NCBI RefSeq assembly: GCF_933775445.1 | Contig: NC_065874.1 | Span: 11,985,001-12,049,000 of the forward strand | Reading direction: 5' to 3' | DNA length: 64,000 bases | Source: Argentina anserina | Taxonomy: Eukaryota > Streptophyta > Magnoliopsida > Rosales > Rosaceae | Shown here: piece by piece, positions 10,787-22,727 of the stretch | Numbering within the stretch: the stretch's first letter is position 1 | Layout of the letters: every line of letters starts with the position of its first letter | Notes under the pieces: model-generated | The model's input: only the letters and a program-made list of their open reading frames with translations | Database searches by the model: none | Told to the model about the DNA's origin: nothing | Made by a program: the position numbers and the translations under genes

Positions 10787-12478
10787 TGGGCACGGGACGA
10801 GACGAGCCCAATCACACTCTTTTGAATCAGTACGGAATCGGGACGGGACAAAGGTTTTTAAGAATGCATCTCACTCGGGATTAATCCCGATTGGGATCGG
10901 GACGAGACGAGCTTAATCCCACCGTCCCATAACTTTTAAATACATATTTTCTCAATTCTAAGAGACAATTATCATTCAAGATTTCAAGTAATCAACTATG
11001 AATTAAGTCAATTAACAACATTGACAAAGAGTCCATTACAAACTTAAATAGTCACATAACAACATCAAACAAAGTTACAAATTAACAACATTGATAGTCC
11101 ATCTAAAGTTCTAAACAATCCATCACTCCACAAACATAAATAGTTAAAAAACAAACATCAAACAAAGTTACAGACTTAAATATCGATAAAATTTACAAAT
11201 AGTACAAACTTCCCATTTCCTGCAAACCATAAAACAAGAAGTCATAATGATAAACATCAAACACAAAAGAAATTCATAAATGAGCTAAATGTAATCTCAA
11301 CACGCTACTTTACAACTTGACCTCAAACTTGATTAAGAAAGTAATGACATTTAGCAACAATTTAATGACAAGGCAAATGAACTTTGATAGGTCGGAGAAA
11401 TATTGCAGTTAGCATAGGCATGAAAATTTTGACTTGAACTTCAACAATAACATTGATTGGTATAATATTGAGAACCAGGATCTACTATTTCAGCAGCTGA
11501 AACTAGAAAGAAGAAATTAAAAAGAACACATGTTTCTAATCAAAATGAGAGTCACTTCAACTCAAATCTCACCTAACTAATATGCAAACCACAACAACAT
11601 CATTGATATAACGAATGATAAAACACACTTTAAAACAAAAACCCATTGAGGCTTTTTATCATCAAACTCGGTCAGCCATTCCAATCCTCACCCAAAAAAA
11701 CACTTCCACACAATTAGAAAACTAGAAACAATAAACCTTATTCCATCTGTGTGTGTACTTAACAGCCACAAGTTCCCTGGTTTTCTTATCCCTGACTAGC
11801 CTCGCCACCCCAAAGTTACTATCTAAAACAAAGTTTAGTAATCATCAGAACCTAAAGTGCTAACCCTGCATCAAAAACTCACACACAAATATCGATCAAA
11901 CAATTAAAGCACTACAAATCTCACACACTCACTACCTTGAATCAGAATGAACTAGAAATTCAAAACTGAAATCTCTTGACGATATGAACTTACCCGGATT
12001 TACTCGGACTGAGATTGGCAAGAGAAGGAATCGCTCGGTCACATGACTGTGAAAGTTGAGAGGACCTGCAGTGGCAGCGGCGGCCGTGGGAAGCGAACGA
12101 AGCGGAAGACTGAGGTTGGGAGAGACATGAGATGGAGGCCTGCGAGATGGGACTAGGGCGAGATGGGACTAGGGAGAGACTGAGGCCAAGGCTGAGAATA
12201 AAGTTCTCTTTTGCGGCTTAAGAGTTAAGACATAACCCTTAACATTGAGAATCAACAGTGATAGATGAAATATTCAATGGTTAGAATTAAGAGTTATTAA
12301 TTGCGGGACGGGACGGGACGAAACATGACAAAAATTATTCGTAACACGTCTCATCCCACTATAATGAAATGCGATGGGATCAGGACGGAACATACATTTT
12401 TAATTTCAATCTCATCCCATCCCTATAAATTTCGGGACGAAATTGGGATGGGATTAAGATTTCAACTTTTTATGCCCA
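10787..12478. mobile_element. Non-autonomous hAT-like element with GGGACG subterminal repeats
   Basis: The left end begins GGGCACGGGACGAGACG and carries further GGGACG and CCCGAT copies to about 10930. The right end (12300-12478) has GGGACGGGACGGGACG and ends in TGCCCA, inverted to the left TGGGCA. Short TIRs with clustered subterminal repeats on both sides of an unrelated AT-rich interior are typical of hAT elements. About 11990-12190 is GC-richer. I could not find a matching 8-bp target duplication, so the exact ends and superfamily are provisional. Confidence 0.5.
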
Positions 12479-12490
12479 CCAGAACTCCAT

Positions 12491-12702
12491 TATCTTTATT
12501 AATTAAGCTAATTTGGCCTATGTAACCGTCGTCCATTTACTTAAGTACTAATGTTTGATTAAATTGGTTTGAAATAAAAGTACTAATTAAAATAATTATC
12601 TTTATTAATTAAGCTAATTTGGCCTATGTAACCGTCGTCCATTTACTTAAGTACTAATGTTTGATTAAATTGGTTTGATATAAAAGTATCAATTAAAATA
12701 AT
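12491..12702 (+). repeat. Tandem duplication, 2 x 106 bp
   Basis: A unit starting TATCTTTATTAATTAAGC and ending near AATTAAAATAAT occurs at about 12491 and again at 12597. The copies differ at only a few bases (GAAATAAAAGTAC against GATATAAAAGTAT), so this is a recent local duplication next to the right end of the GGGACG element. Confidence 0.9.
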
Positions 12703-13269
12703 TAAGGTTATGGAACTGTCATGGTTAAACATATAGAGAATTTTGTAAATGCCCCTATGGCCCTATCTATCTAATATTTAGGACTTTTAAAAAAAAGTCA
12801 CTTTTAACACTTGAAATTAGAAATTAATTAAATAATATTTAAAAATTAGAAAATAGTCGCTTAATTAAAACTCTTATACCATTGCCCATAATAGTATTGA
12901 TATTTACAAAATATGCCATTGGATCAAAGATGCCTCGCAATCTGCCGATACACAAGAAAGGATGAATTACCCGAAAATGAAAATGGCAATCATATCTCCA
13001 TCTTATAATTGGTGAAAACACAAACATACTCTTTGATGATTGTACTGCTGCAACATCTCAATTTCATTCCAAAACTGAAGTCGCATAGCTAGACTGACTC
13101 ACTCTATGATATAACCTAGTATTAATAGACTTGTTGCAATTTGACGAGTGGACGGTGTAGTTGCTTGAACAACTGCATTATCCCATTCTGAAAAGCAACT
13201 GTTAATTTAAGATATCATAATTCATCACTAATGATATACACTCAATCAGAAAACTCAAGCTCAAACTCT

Positions 13270-13274
<5 letters not shown>
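12703..13274. other. Intergenic, no gene seen
   Basis: AT-rich spacer without protein-like frames. Confidence 0.5.

Positions 13275-13365
<91 letters not shown>
13275..13365 (+). repeat. (CT)n microsatellite, about 45 units
   Basis: Uninterrupted CT repeat of about 91 bp, the longest simple repeat in the window, about 70 bp left of the copia insertion. Confidence 0.97.
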
Positions 13366-13366
<1 letters not shown>

Positions 13367-13438
13367 ACTGTTGAGTTAGTAACCATTTTCTTCATCCTCA
13401 TGCTTTTCCTTCTTCCGCCACCAATTCATTCTTCCATA

Positions 13439-13613
13439 AATTAAACTTGTATATTACACTATGTTGCTTAATATCATAAAACAATCATCTCTATATATAC
13501 ACCTATAAAGTGTTCTCCACTTCCTATGGTGCTCCACTACCCGTTATTGCTCCACTACCCGTGATTCATGCCACTACCCGTTATTGCTCCACTACCCGTG
13601 ATTCATGCTCATA
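13439..13613 (-). repeat. 3' LTR of the copia element (175 bp)
   Basis: Matches 18668-18824 but is 18 bp longer because it has four rather than three copies of the CCACTACCCGT subrepeat. It follows the polypurine tract in element sense and begins TATGAGCAT on the minus strand. Confidence 0.93.
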
Positions 13614-13625
13614 CTCCCTCTCAAA
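13614..13625 (-). other. Polypurine tract of the copia element
   Basis: On the minus strand TTTGAGAGGGAG abuts the 3' LTR, in the position needed to prime plus-strand DNA synthesis. Confidence 0.75.
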
Positions 13626-16600
13626 TTGGCGCATACATATCAACCATGCCCAACTTGCCAAGTGAGTCATAAAAACTTTTTTTAGATACTCCTTTTGTGA
13701 GCATATCGGCAAGTTGCTTTTCTGTAAGAACAAAAGATAAACTAATAATCTTCGCATCTAGTTTTTCCTTTATAAAGTGACGATCAACCTCCACATGTTT
13801 TGTATGATCATGTTGCACATGATTTTGTGAAATATCAATAGCTGCTTTGTTGTCACAGTACAGCTGCATCGCACATTTAGGCTTAATACCCAAATCTTGT
13901 AGCAAGTTTCTAAGCCATAACAATTCACATACTCCCTGAGCCATACCTCTGTACTCTGCTTCAGCACTAGATCGAGCTACCACTTTTTGTTTCTTACTCT
14001 TCCATGTAACAAGATTACCCCCAGCAAAGGTAAAATACCCTGATGTGGATCTCCAATCTGTAATTTCCAGCCCAGTCTGCATCTGTGAAGCCACAAACCT
14101 CAAAGATATTTTTGTGATTAGAAAACATTACTCCTCTTCCTGGGGATGACTTCAAGTACCTCAAAATCCTTACAACAGCATCCATGTGGTCAACGCTGGG
14201 ATTATGCATGAACTGACTCACTACACTTACTGCATATGTAACATCTGGTCTGGTATGTGATAAATAAATCAGACGTCCAACTAGCCTCTGATACCGAGTT
14301 TTTTCAGTCGGTACTTGATCTGGATACTCTGCTAACCGATGGTTTTGCTCAATAGGAGTATCAATGGGAGTGCAATCCAGCATACCGGTCTCTGTTAGTA
14401 GATCAAGGATGTACTTCCTCTGACACAGATAAATACCATCACTTCCCCAGGCTACCTCAATGCCCAAGAAGTACTTGAGTGTACCTAAATCTTTCATCTC
14501 AAATTCTGTGACTAGCTGTTTCTGTAATCTATCCACCTCAACAGTATCATTCCCAGTAACTACCATATCATCAACATATATAATTAAGGCTATTACCTTC
14601 CATTGCTGATGTCTGAGAAATAATGTGTGGTCTGAATTACTCTGTATGTAACCAATTCTCCTCATGAATTGTGAGAATCTTCCAAACCAGGCACGAGGTG
14701 ACTGTTTAAGACCATACAAAGATTTTCTCAATCTGTATACATAGTTACTTGGAGAAGCGGCCACATATCTCGGTGGAAGATCCATGTACACTTCTTCTGT
14801 AAGTTCTCCATGAAGGAATGCATTCTTAACATCAAATTGTCTAAGTGGCATGTTTAACTTAGCAGCACAAGAGAACAATACCCGAATAGTGTTTATCTTT
14901 GCAACAGGTGCAAATGTCTCATCATAATCTATGCCATATGTCTGGGTGAACCCTTTTGCTATTAGGCGTGCTTTATACCAACTCACTGACCCATCTGGAT
15001 TATGCTTCACTGTAAACACCCAACGACATCCCACAGTCTTCTTGCCATGTGGTGGAGATACAAGCTCCCAAGTATTGTTCTTTTGTAATGCTTCCATCTC
15101 TTCCTCCATTGTTTTTCTCTATTTTGGATCTCTCAATGCATCCTGCACTTTGTTAGGTACTGATACAGTAGATATTTGATTCAAAAATGATTCATATGAC
15201 TTAGACAATCTTTTGGTAGACATAAAGTTTGCCACATGATACTTAGCTTTTGCCTGAAGGGTAGGTTCATATTTTTTTGTTGGCTGACCCCGAGTAGACC
15301 TATTTGGCAAGACATATTGTCTACTATTAGCATCACTAGTATTAGTCCCAATAGAATGACTAACCTCGTATGAGTGATCTTCCGTACCAGGAGAGTATTG
15401 GTCAGTAGTATGAGGGGCAGTTGTGTTGTCATCTTCTGGTGCCTGAATCTCTGGAGTGACTATATCGGAATCACTCGACGGTGCTTGTATAGCGGACATA
15501 TCAGTAATCACAATTGATCCGGTCACCATATCTACTGGCTTATTTGTCTCCCCCTCTCCATGATACAACTGTTCGAAGTAAGAATTCTCCTCCTGAAGAG
15601 TAGTATCGGAAGAGGGAAAATAACTCATATCCTCAAAGAAAGTTACATCCATAGTGACATAGTACTTCCTAGTAGGTGGATGATAGCACCGGTACCCTTT
15701 CTGATGTCCGCCATACCCAACAAACACACATTTAACGGCCCGAGCATCCAACTTAGATCTCTGATGTTTTGGAAGATGGACAAAAACAACACAACCGAAA
15801 ACACGGGTAAGAAGATTATGAAAAGAGGGTAATGAGATATGAGATGCAAGTACCTCATATGGAACTTTTCCCTGAAGAACACGAGAGGGGAGACGATTAA
15901 TGAGGTGGGCAGAAGTGATGACAGCATCACCCCAAAGGTATTTGGGCATATGGGCACTAAAAAGAATACACCGAGCCATGTCAAGTAAATGACGATTTTT
16001 CCTTTCAGAAACTCCATTCTGCTCAGGTGTATAAGGACACGCTGTTTGATGAAAAATCCCATGTGTGTTAAGGAACGCCTAAAAAACATGATTCACATAT
16101 TCCCCCCCATTATCAGAACGAAGAACTCGAACTGTGGCATTATATTGTGTTTTAACAGTGGCATAGAAAGCTTGGAAAGCAGGAAAAACTTCATTTTTTG
16201 TTTTGAGGAGAACAATCCATGAAAGACGGGTGCAATCATCAATAAATGACACATAATACCGCATCCCGGACACAGTAGATTCTTTGGAGGGTCCCCAAAC
16301 ATCAGAATGAATTAATTTGAAAGGAAGACGATATTTATTAGAAGTACTACGGGAATAAGTAGATCGATGACTCTTACCCAAAACACATGTCTCACAACGT
16401 AAAAGGGACTCATCCACACTAAGAAACAAAGTAGGCATAGATGATTTCATAACACTAAATGATGGATGCCCTAAGCAACGATGCCATAACCAAACTTCAC
16501 TTAGCTTGTCAGAAGTGGAGATTAAAGCGGTCCGAGATGGTGCCCCTGGTTTCGCCCCCGCATATGTCTGATCCAGATGAAACAACCGGCCCCTCAGATA

Positions 16601-17956
16601 CCCCCGACCAATTAACTCTCCGGTGAGAAGATCCTGAAAAATCACATACATAGGAAAAAATGTCACAGAGCAGTTAGCGTCAGCGTTTAATTGGGGAACA
16701 GAGATCAAATGATGAGATAAAGCAGGGACATATAGCACATTGTGAAGCTCTATTGTGGGAGTAATACGAACCGACCATTTTCCTAATATAGGAAATGCCT
16801 CACCATTAGCATTAGTAACATAGGGTACTGGTGGAGGAGACAATACGGTAAAATAAGATTTGTCATAAGTCATATGATCAGACGCACCCGAATCAATAAT
16901 CCAAGTATCAAAACCAACAAAGTGAGAAATATTTAAAGCCATATCAATTTTTCCACGACCAGCTATGGAGGCAGTATGGATTGCTCCGCCTGCGGTATGA
17001 TGATCATGTCTAACCACACCATAGATATCGGGTTCCTGGACTAATTGAATAGCTGCTTTCGCCTTGGGATGAATATGAGGCCTCTTAGACCGAAGATGTG
17101 GATACAGCTTCCAACAGGTCGTGGGAGCATGGTTAGTATCATGACAATAAGAACAAGGATGGCGTGACTGATTCCCGAAGCCTGGTGGTGGTCCTCGGTG
17201 ATGAAGTGGAGATGAAGTGGCCTGCTGAAGGGGTGGTGCGGAAGATCTAGCACGAATAGTAAGGCTGGAAACTTTAACTTGTGCCTGATGAAGGCTTTCC
17301 TGGTGAGATTCATCATTACGGATATATGTGAAAACTGTAATTAAGCTAGGAGGTTCGGTTTGGCGGAGCAATTCCCCTTTCGCACTGTTATGTTTAGTAT
17401 TAAGACCTTTTAGGAAATGGTGAACTCGCTCAACCTCCTTCTCACGTTGGTACCAAACAATATTCTCCTGATGTTTGATCATGCAAGGACATTTCACATC
17501 AATCTCAGCCCAAATATTTCTTAGTTTGGTGAAATATTGCGCCACCGGTTGCCCATCTTGTTGCATCGCCAAAGCGGTGCACATTAACTCATGAACCAGT
17601 ATGAAATCAGAGTCATTAGTATATAAGCCTTCAAGTGTCAGCCATATTGCCTACGCAGTGTCACATGCCTCCACCAGATCAATTATCTCATCATTCATAG
17701 CTTTCCACAAGACGGACATCATAAGGTCATCATCAGCGTCCCACTTCGTGTATGCAATAATATCATCTTTGCTAGGAGCATGAGTGGCTCCGGTTACATG
17801 CCACATCTTGTGCATACCTCGAAGATGAGCCGCCATAAGTCGCTTCCATTTACGGAAATTGGTTCCATTAAGTTTAGTACCCCCAAAGGACCCACTGTCA
17901 GAACTCTTGACAAATACTTCAAATTTCAGAACATCAGCTTCGTCTCCAGAACCCAT
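13621..17956 (-). pseudogene. copia gag-pol polyprotein, interrupted
   Basis: Starts at 17956 (MGSGDE). Domains in order: Gag with a UBN2-like N-terminus; zinc knuckle CSYCHDTNHAPTTC (C-x2-C-x4-H-x4-C); aspartic protease DSGASDHM; GAG-pre-integrase LWHRCLGHPS; integrase core HSDVWGP, SFIDDC and SDNGGEY; reverse transcriptase ending in YVDDMV; RNase H with DADWAG and SSAEAEYRG. Breaks: TAG at 17651-17653 in gag; TAG at 16079-16081 just after integrase GGEYVNHVF; TAG at 15119-15121 between integrase and RT (usually Trp); and a one-base frameshift near 14060-14070 in RNase H. Between these the frames are fully open, so decay is recent. No function is possible without trans help. Confidence 0.93.
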
Positions 17957-18655
17957 TGAAAAAAGGAATTCGAAAAAAAAAATCAGGAATTATATAGCGG
18001 AAGTACCAAAAAACCTGATATAAATCTGTCTTGGGTGCACGTGCACTGTCAGTGAACCTACACTGACACAAGACAACCAATTCTGGGTCGGGTCGGGTCT
18101 GATTCGGGCCGGGCCGAATTTTCGTTCTTTCTTGTATGATGGGCCGGGCGGTTTGATGTTGGGCCGGGCGGGTCGAGACTGAGCTGGGCAGATCGGATCG
18201 AAATCCGGAGCTCGGCAGCGGCGACTCGAACAGCGAAAGCAACGGCGCTGTTGGAGAGCTTGACGTGGCGGAGGAGGAGAGCGTGAGGCTTGACGCGGAG
18301 GTGCTAGTGAATGATAGCTTGATAGTTGATAGACGTCGTCGGTGGAATCGCTGGCAGCGGCGGAGGAACGAAGGGAGATCGGCGCGAGATTGCTCCGGCG
18401 CGAGAGCGAGGCGGCAACGAGATCGGAGAGCAGCGCCCCTTGAGGTGATACCGACTGAGCTTGCAACGAGGACGCGGGGACGAGCGTAGTCGGGACGAGC
18501 TAGGCGGAGGGACGTGCGGGAACAAGCGGGTAGAGGGAACCAGTGAGCTGGCTTGTTGCGACGTCGCCGAACCGCAAGGCTTGCTTGCTGACGTCGCCGA
18601 CGAGCTTGTACCACAAATCCGCAAAAAACAGAAACCCAGGAAAAATAGAGCAAAG
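17957..18655 (-). other. GC-rich 5' leader of the copia element
   Basis: About 700 bp between the primer-binding site and gag, markedly GC-richer than the surroundings and open over long stretches in several frames, which looks compositional rather than coding. It contains a hairpin and a 12-nt palindrome (18035-18068) shared with the leader of the second element at 63574-63607. Confidence 0.7.
18035..18068 (-). other. Conserved hairpin plus GTGCACGTGCAC palindrome in the copia leader
   Basis: 18047-18068 is an inverted repeat, stems TGTCAGTG and CACTGACA with a 6-nt loop. Next to it, 18035-18046 is the perfect palindrome GTGCACGTGCAC, about 80 nt upstream of gag. The same order and spacing occur at 63574-63607. 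Retroviral RNA dimerisation sites use GC-rich palindromes in this position; that function here is inference. Confidence 0.6.
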
Positions 18656-18667
18656 GCTCTGATACTA
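18656..18667 (-). other. Primer-binding site (initiator tRNA-Met type)
   Basis: On the minus strand TAGTATCAGAGC follows the 5' LTR. It differs by one base from the usual plant TGGTATCAGAGC. Confidence 0.85.
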
Positions 18668-18824
18668 AATTAAACTTGTATATTACACTATCTTGCTTAA
18701 TATCATACAACAATCATCTCTATATATACACCTATAAAATGTTCTCCACTTCCTATGGTGCTCCACTACCCTTTATTGCTCCACTACCCGTGATTCATGC
18801 CACTACCCGTGATTTATGCTCATA
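18668..18824 (-). repeat. 5' LTR of the copia element (157 bp)
   Basis: Paired with 13439-13613. It has three CCACTACCCGT-type subrepeats and a TATATATAGAG box on the minus strand (about 18718-18730). Confidence 0.93.
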
Positions 18825-19069
18825 CCATAGACGATCCATACCGCAATGCTCTTATTAACGACATCACACTCCAAACTTTGGTAATTGACATAACACTGCT
18901 CATGTTGTTGCACTGGTTCTTTTGGCTATAGTATACCTGAGGGATATAGTTTCTTGAATTCAGGACATGATTTGTCCCGGACCATAATGGGGTCAGCCAT
19001 GACCTCACAAGTCTCTCAATGCAACCATTGTCTGAGTTTAGAACCCAGATGGAAAAATCCCGGCATGAA

Positions 19070-19190
19070 TATATTGGGTTGTATGTTTTTCCTATCTCAA
19101 TTCATCGATGACGAGATGATTCGCTTGCTTCCCAGTTACAATGCTTTCCATGCTGGGTGCATAGATATTTAGCTGGCCAACAATCACACT
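19070..19190 (+). pseudogene. ATL-type RING-H2 finger remnant
   Basis: The frame from about 19079 reads CMFFLSQFIDDEMIRLLPSYN, then AFHAGCIDI, a stop, then LANNHTCPI. This follows an ATL RING-H2 finger (CAVCLSEFxDDExxRLLPxCNHxFHxxCIDxWL). Two zinc cysteines and one histidine are changed, and the conserved Trp codon is TAG. It lies just right of the copia insertion. ATL proteins are membrane E3 ubiquitin ligases; this copy cannot work. Confidence 0.65.
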
Positions 19191-19201
19191 TGCCCTATAT
19201 A

Positions 19202-20812
19202 GAAGGGTCTAAATATCGGTTATCGGGGTTGTATCGGTTGAGAGAAAAAAGGATATATCGGGGATATATCTGAATTATCGGATTTACTAATTTTTAGTTA
19301 ATATTAATATATTTCGGTGTTGTACTCAATTCTTGCTTAGCATTTCCATCGGTAAAAAAACGCCATTTGAATTCTTATGGATGCCTATGAACTATATACA
19401 ACTACATACTTGTGGGTACATGACTAGAGTGTAATTACTTCACATAGGATTGTATACACATTGGAGAGATTGAACTTTTTGCCAAAGCAAATAGGTAATC
19501 CTGAGATAATGTAACTTTTGGACTCCAACATCAGATTAGATTCGGAAGTGTCCTAGTCACAGGGTGAATATATGCTGCTCACATGATAAGGACTAAGGAG
19601 AGGCCAACCAAATGGAAAATGACAATGCCAGATCTTTGATAGAAGGGCAGACCCACCTTTATAATTAGGTACTTGTTAACAGCTATTTGACAGAAAAATC
19701 ACAGACCAGGATCATACAACCATCAAAAATAGCAATAAATTTGATTTTCACAGCAATAGAAAAGATCATACTCGTTGAACTTCAGTTATATTATGAAAAT
19801 TGCACACTATACAAATATCAGTTCAGATTTGTAGAAAGGAACTTTGGTTTGATTCTAATAGTAAAATCATCCTAACCCTCTAGGATTCATTTAATAGATA
19901 TGACGGAAAGAATAGAACAAGATAAATTGAACTTCAATACAATAATGAATCTCAAACTTAAAATGGAGTAAATGGTTTGCTTAACTCAACTTTTCAAACT
20001 TTTTTCTGTGTTAACTAGTTGTACTCCATTTTTTTCAAACATAGGTCTGCGAACCATGTGGAGTCAAAAACCGAGTGAAAGAAAACTCGGTGCTCTCAAA
20101 CTGCCCTCTTTCACGCCAGTAGAGGCCGTTCTTCCTCAGTTTAGATTGTTTGATCGGCACAATCTCAACAGGGATTGAAGATCGCTTCAAAATTGAGTGG
20201 CAACAGACCTCATATGCGAGATCTTCACGTAGATCATAACCCACAAAGATCTTGAAGGGTTCTTGGTCAAATCTCCATTGGAACTCATTGGATGAACCTT
20301 CCCTTCACTACTCAACTTATCTCAGCTAATAATGACTCCAATTCACTCTGTTGAAACATGCAAAGACGATTCAGACAATCAAATATGTACATAATAAGAG
20401 AATCTGTTGCATCATTCTCAAATCCAAGAGACCTCTTACAGGCCTCTTCCCCCAATCCAAACAATGGATCGATTAAGGGCTAAATTAGTAAAGATACCAA
20501 TCAATTTGCAACAAATATGAATGAAAATCCAGTTGATTTATAACCACTTTGCTTCTCAAAGTTGAAGGTTGATAATGATTAATGAAGGCGAGATGACAAC
20601 GACGGGCTTTGATTTCATTTTGGCATCAAACGACGTCGTTTCACAACAAAGAACATACCGATATATCGGGGTCAATATCGGGTCAAACTGATATATCGCC
20701 GTTAACCATTATTTATGCGTTGACCGTTAAATTTTGACCGATATGCCCTTATCGTATCGGATTCTAAATATCGGCGATATATCGGTCGATATATCCGATA
20801 TTTCGAACAATG
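19202..20812. mobile_element. Non-autonomous hAT-like element with ATATCGG subterminal repeats
   Basis: The left end GAAGGGTCTAAATATCGG and the inverted right end CATTGTTCGAAATATCGG form imperfect TIRs. Many ATATCGG or CCGATAT copies crowd both ends (19211-19290 and 20655-20806). The flanks CCTATATA (19194-19201) and CTTATATA (20813-20820) form an 8-bp target duplication with one mismatch, the hAT hallmark. No transposase is present; the interior holds a captured gene fragment. Confidence 0.75.
20035..20304 (-). pseudogene. Captured fragment of a nucleotide-diphospho-sugar transferase-like gene
   Basis: On the minus strand, open from 20304 to 20035. It contains PFKIFVGYDLREDLAYEVC, SILKRSSIPVEIVPIKQSKL and GLYWRERGQFESTEFSFTRF. 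I recognise this as the N-terminal part of a plant nucleotide-diphospho-sugar transferase superfamily protein (usually KIFVGYDxREDxAYEVC). It ends after RFLTPHG, probably at an exon boundary, and the rest of the gene is absent. Because it lies wholly inside the hAT-like element, transduplication is the likely origin. The frame is intact, so capture is fairly recent, but there is no sign of expression. Confidence 0.65.
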
Positions 20813-20820
20813 CTTATATA

Positions 20821-22560
20821 TGTCAACGGACTGTATATATATAGTGTGCAACTATAAATAGATTTCTAGTTTCTAGCTTGTCACAACCCAACCAGGGTTA
20901 TGACTAATGTGGTGGATTAATTGAAAATAAGTACCAAAATCTTAATATTAATTTTCAGAAGGGAAGGCAACAAATAAGGAACTTGAACTTAAAAAAAAAA
21001 AATTTACAACCATGTTTTAGCCACTGAGTCAGACTTTTAACAAGGTTCCAAAAGAAAATTTCGAAATAAGTAAAACAGAAGATTAATTGAGTAAAAACTT
21101 TCCTTTATAAACAAAAAAATACAACTTGTTTTTCAAAACAACTCCACCACATTAAGTATCATTTCTCCATGTTCATACTTCAGATACATATACAACATGT
21201 ACACACACAAAAATATTAGAAGTACAATTCTTAGAATAGAGGCAATCTACTTCCGTCCATATAACACTCAAAAGCTCAGTCAAACATGGAACTTCAAAAA
21301 GACAGGTTTCCACACATTAGCAGCTCATCATAACTCCATCAAAATCAATACCACTCATGGACTTCATGCCTGTAAATAATAATAAGAAAATATAGGGAAT
21401 GAGCTTCAAAACCCAGTATGTACAACAAATTGTCAACATAACCATGAACTCTAATTAACATGTAATATGAAATGAAAGGTGATCAGCAAAACAATAAAAG
21501 GGCAAGAAGGAACGATATATAAATATTGTTGTTGAACACAAACTGGAATGAATCAAAGACATATCTGGCATCAAGCTTTGAAATGGGGCTAAACATCAAC
21601 ATTCAAGAGACAATGAGTAAGTGATATCTAGGGATAAACGAATGAAGGAAATATGTAGATTATCACAAGCAAATAACCCCAAACATTGACCAAATAAAAA
21701 GGAACATGACAAAAGCATTTCAACTTGGGTTTTGTAATAGAATTCCCATAATCTTTTTCCTTTTTTTGGCTGCTCAAACTGTAGCAATATGAAGCTTTGC
21801 TTCAAATATAATCTCAATGAACTCAGAGAATACCGGTTAGGGCCCACCACTCAGCTAAACTACTAAGCAACCTTCATAGCGGATCCTGATCAGGTTTTGG
21901 GTAAATACTCTATGGAGTCACATTCACTCATGTACAATTTCCCGGGCCTAACCAACTAGAAAACAAATAAATCCAAAAGCCAATGCTTTCTAAGAGTTAA
22001 TCACCCCCCTTAAAGCGAACTGAATATAACTTGAATCTTTGTCCATGCCTAGGACAGTTCTAGGCATAATAAGGCTTCTACATGAATCCATTTTTCTCTT
22101 ATAGAACAAAATATTACAAGAGAGTGAAAGTATTTCCAAGCTTGACATCAGTGAACATAAACAAGAAAGCTTGGAGTGTCAATGCATACTCAATGATCAT
22201 AAAGACGTATTTCCAGGAAGTTAGAGATGTACTCATATGTGGGTGCATATATATAATTAGATATGTGAACCAGAGATGTCTTGTATGTAAAAATAACAGA
22301 CAAGTGTACGTAAAGATAGAACTGTAGGTGATTATCAATTGTAAGTAGCATAAGCTTACGGATGTAGAGCTCTCAATAAGAAAGAAATGAATTAGCCCTT
22401 ACTTAATAAACTGACAGTAACTATGGTTATGTTGCCAAATTACAAAATAAGGAAGAGAAGGTAATTATGTTGCATTCTAAGGTTATTGATAAAAAAAAGG
22501 TCATTACTTGGTTGAACTAAGGCGATTGGACTGAGATTAATTTTTGTAACCTCGTGCTAA
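20821..22560. other. Intergenic, no gene seen
   Basis: AT-rich. Short frames at 21596-21850, 22082-22327 and 22114-22338 show no motif or splice context. Confidence 0.45.
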
Positions 22561-22727
22561 CCAGTTTTGAAATCCAAAGGAGAGCCTATTTCGTGCACGG
22601 CCCGTGTTTATACACAGGTTAAAAGTCTACCCACGCGCCTTTGGTGCTTTTGGGATTGTTGTCTGTTGATTACTGAATATGGCCCACCTTTTCTCATTCT
22701 TCATCTCATCTTCTTCCTTCCTTCTTC

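Larger units (their letters stand above)
13439..18824 (-). mobile_element. Complete Ty1/copia LTR retrotransposon (5.4 kb)
   Basis: The element lies on the minus strand between two short LTRs and is flanked by a perfect 5-bp target duplication CCATA (13434-13438 and 18825-18829). Order in its own sense: 5' LTR, primer-binding site, a GC-rich leader of about 700 bp, gag-protease-integrase-RT-RNase H, polypurine tract, 3' LTR. The pol order (integrase before RT) defines Ty1/copia. It is structurally complete but coding-dead: three in-frame TAG codons and one frameshift. A relative starts near 62917. Confidence 0.95.

Noticed and set aside
10787..12478. Claim of a precise hAT insertion with target duplication
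   Set aside because: I compared the flanks of GGGCAC and TGCCCA and found no 8-bp match, so the boundaries are left provisional.
17934..18713. Long frames (259, 158 and 106 codons) in the GC-rich copia leader
   Set aside because: High GC removes stops in several frames at once. Similar frames in the second element keep only short common stretches, which nucleotide conservation explains.
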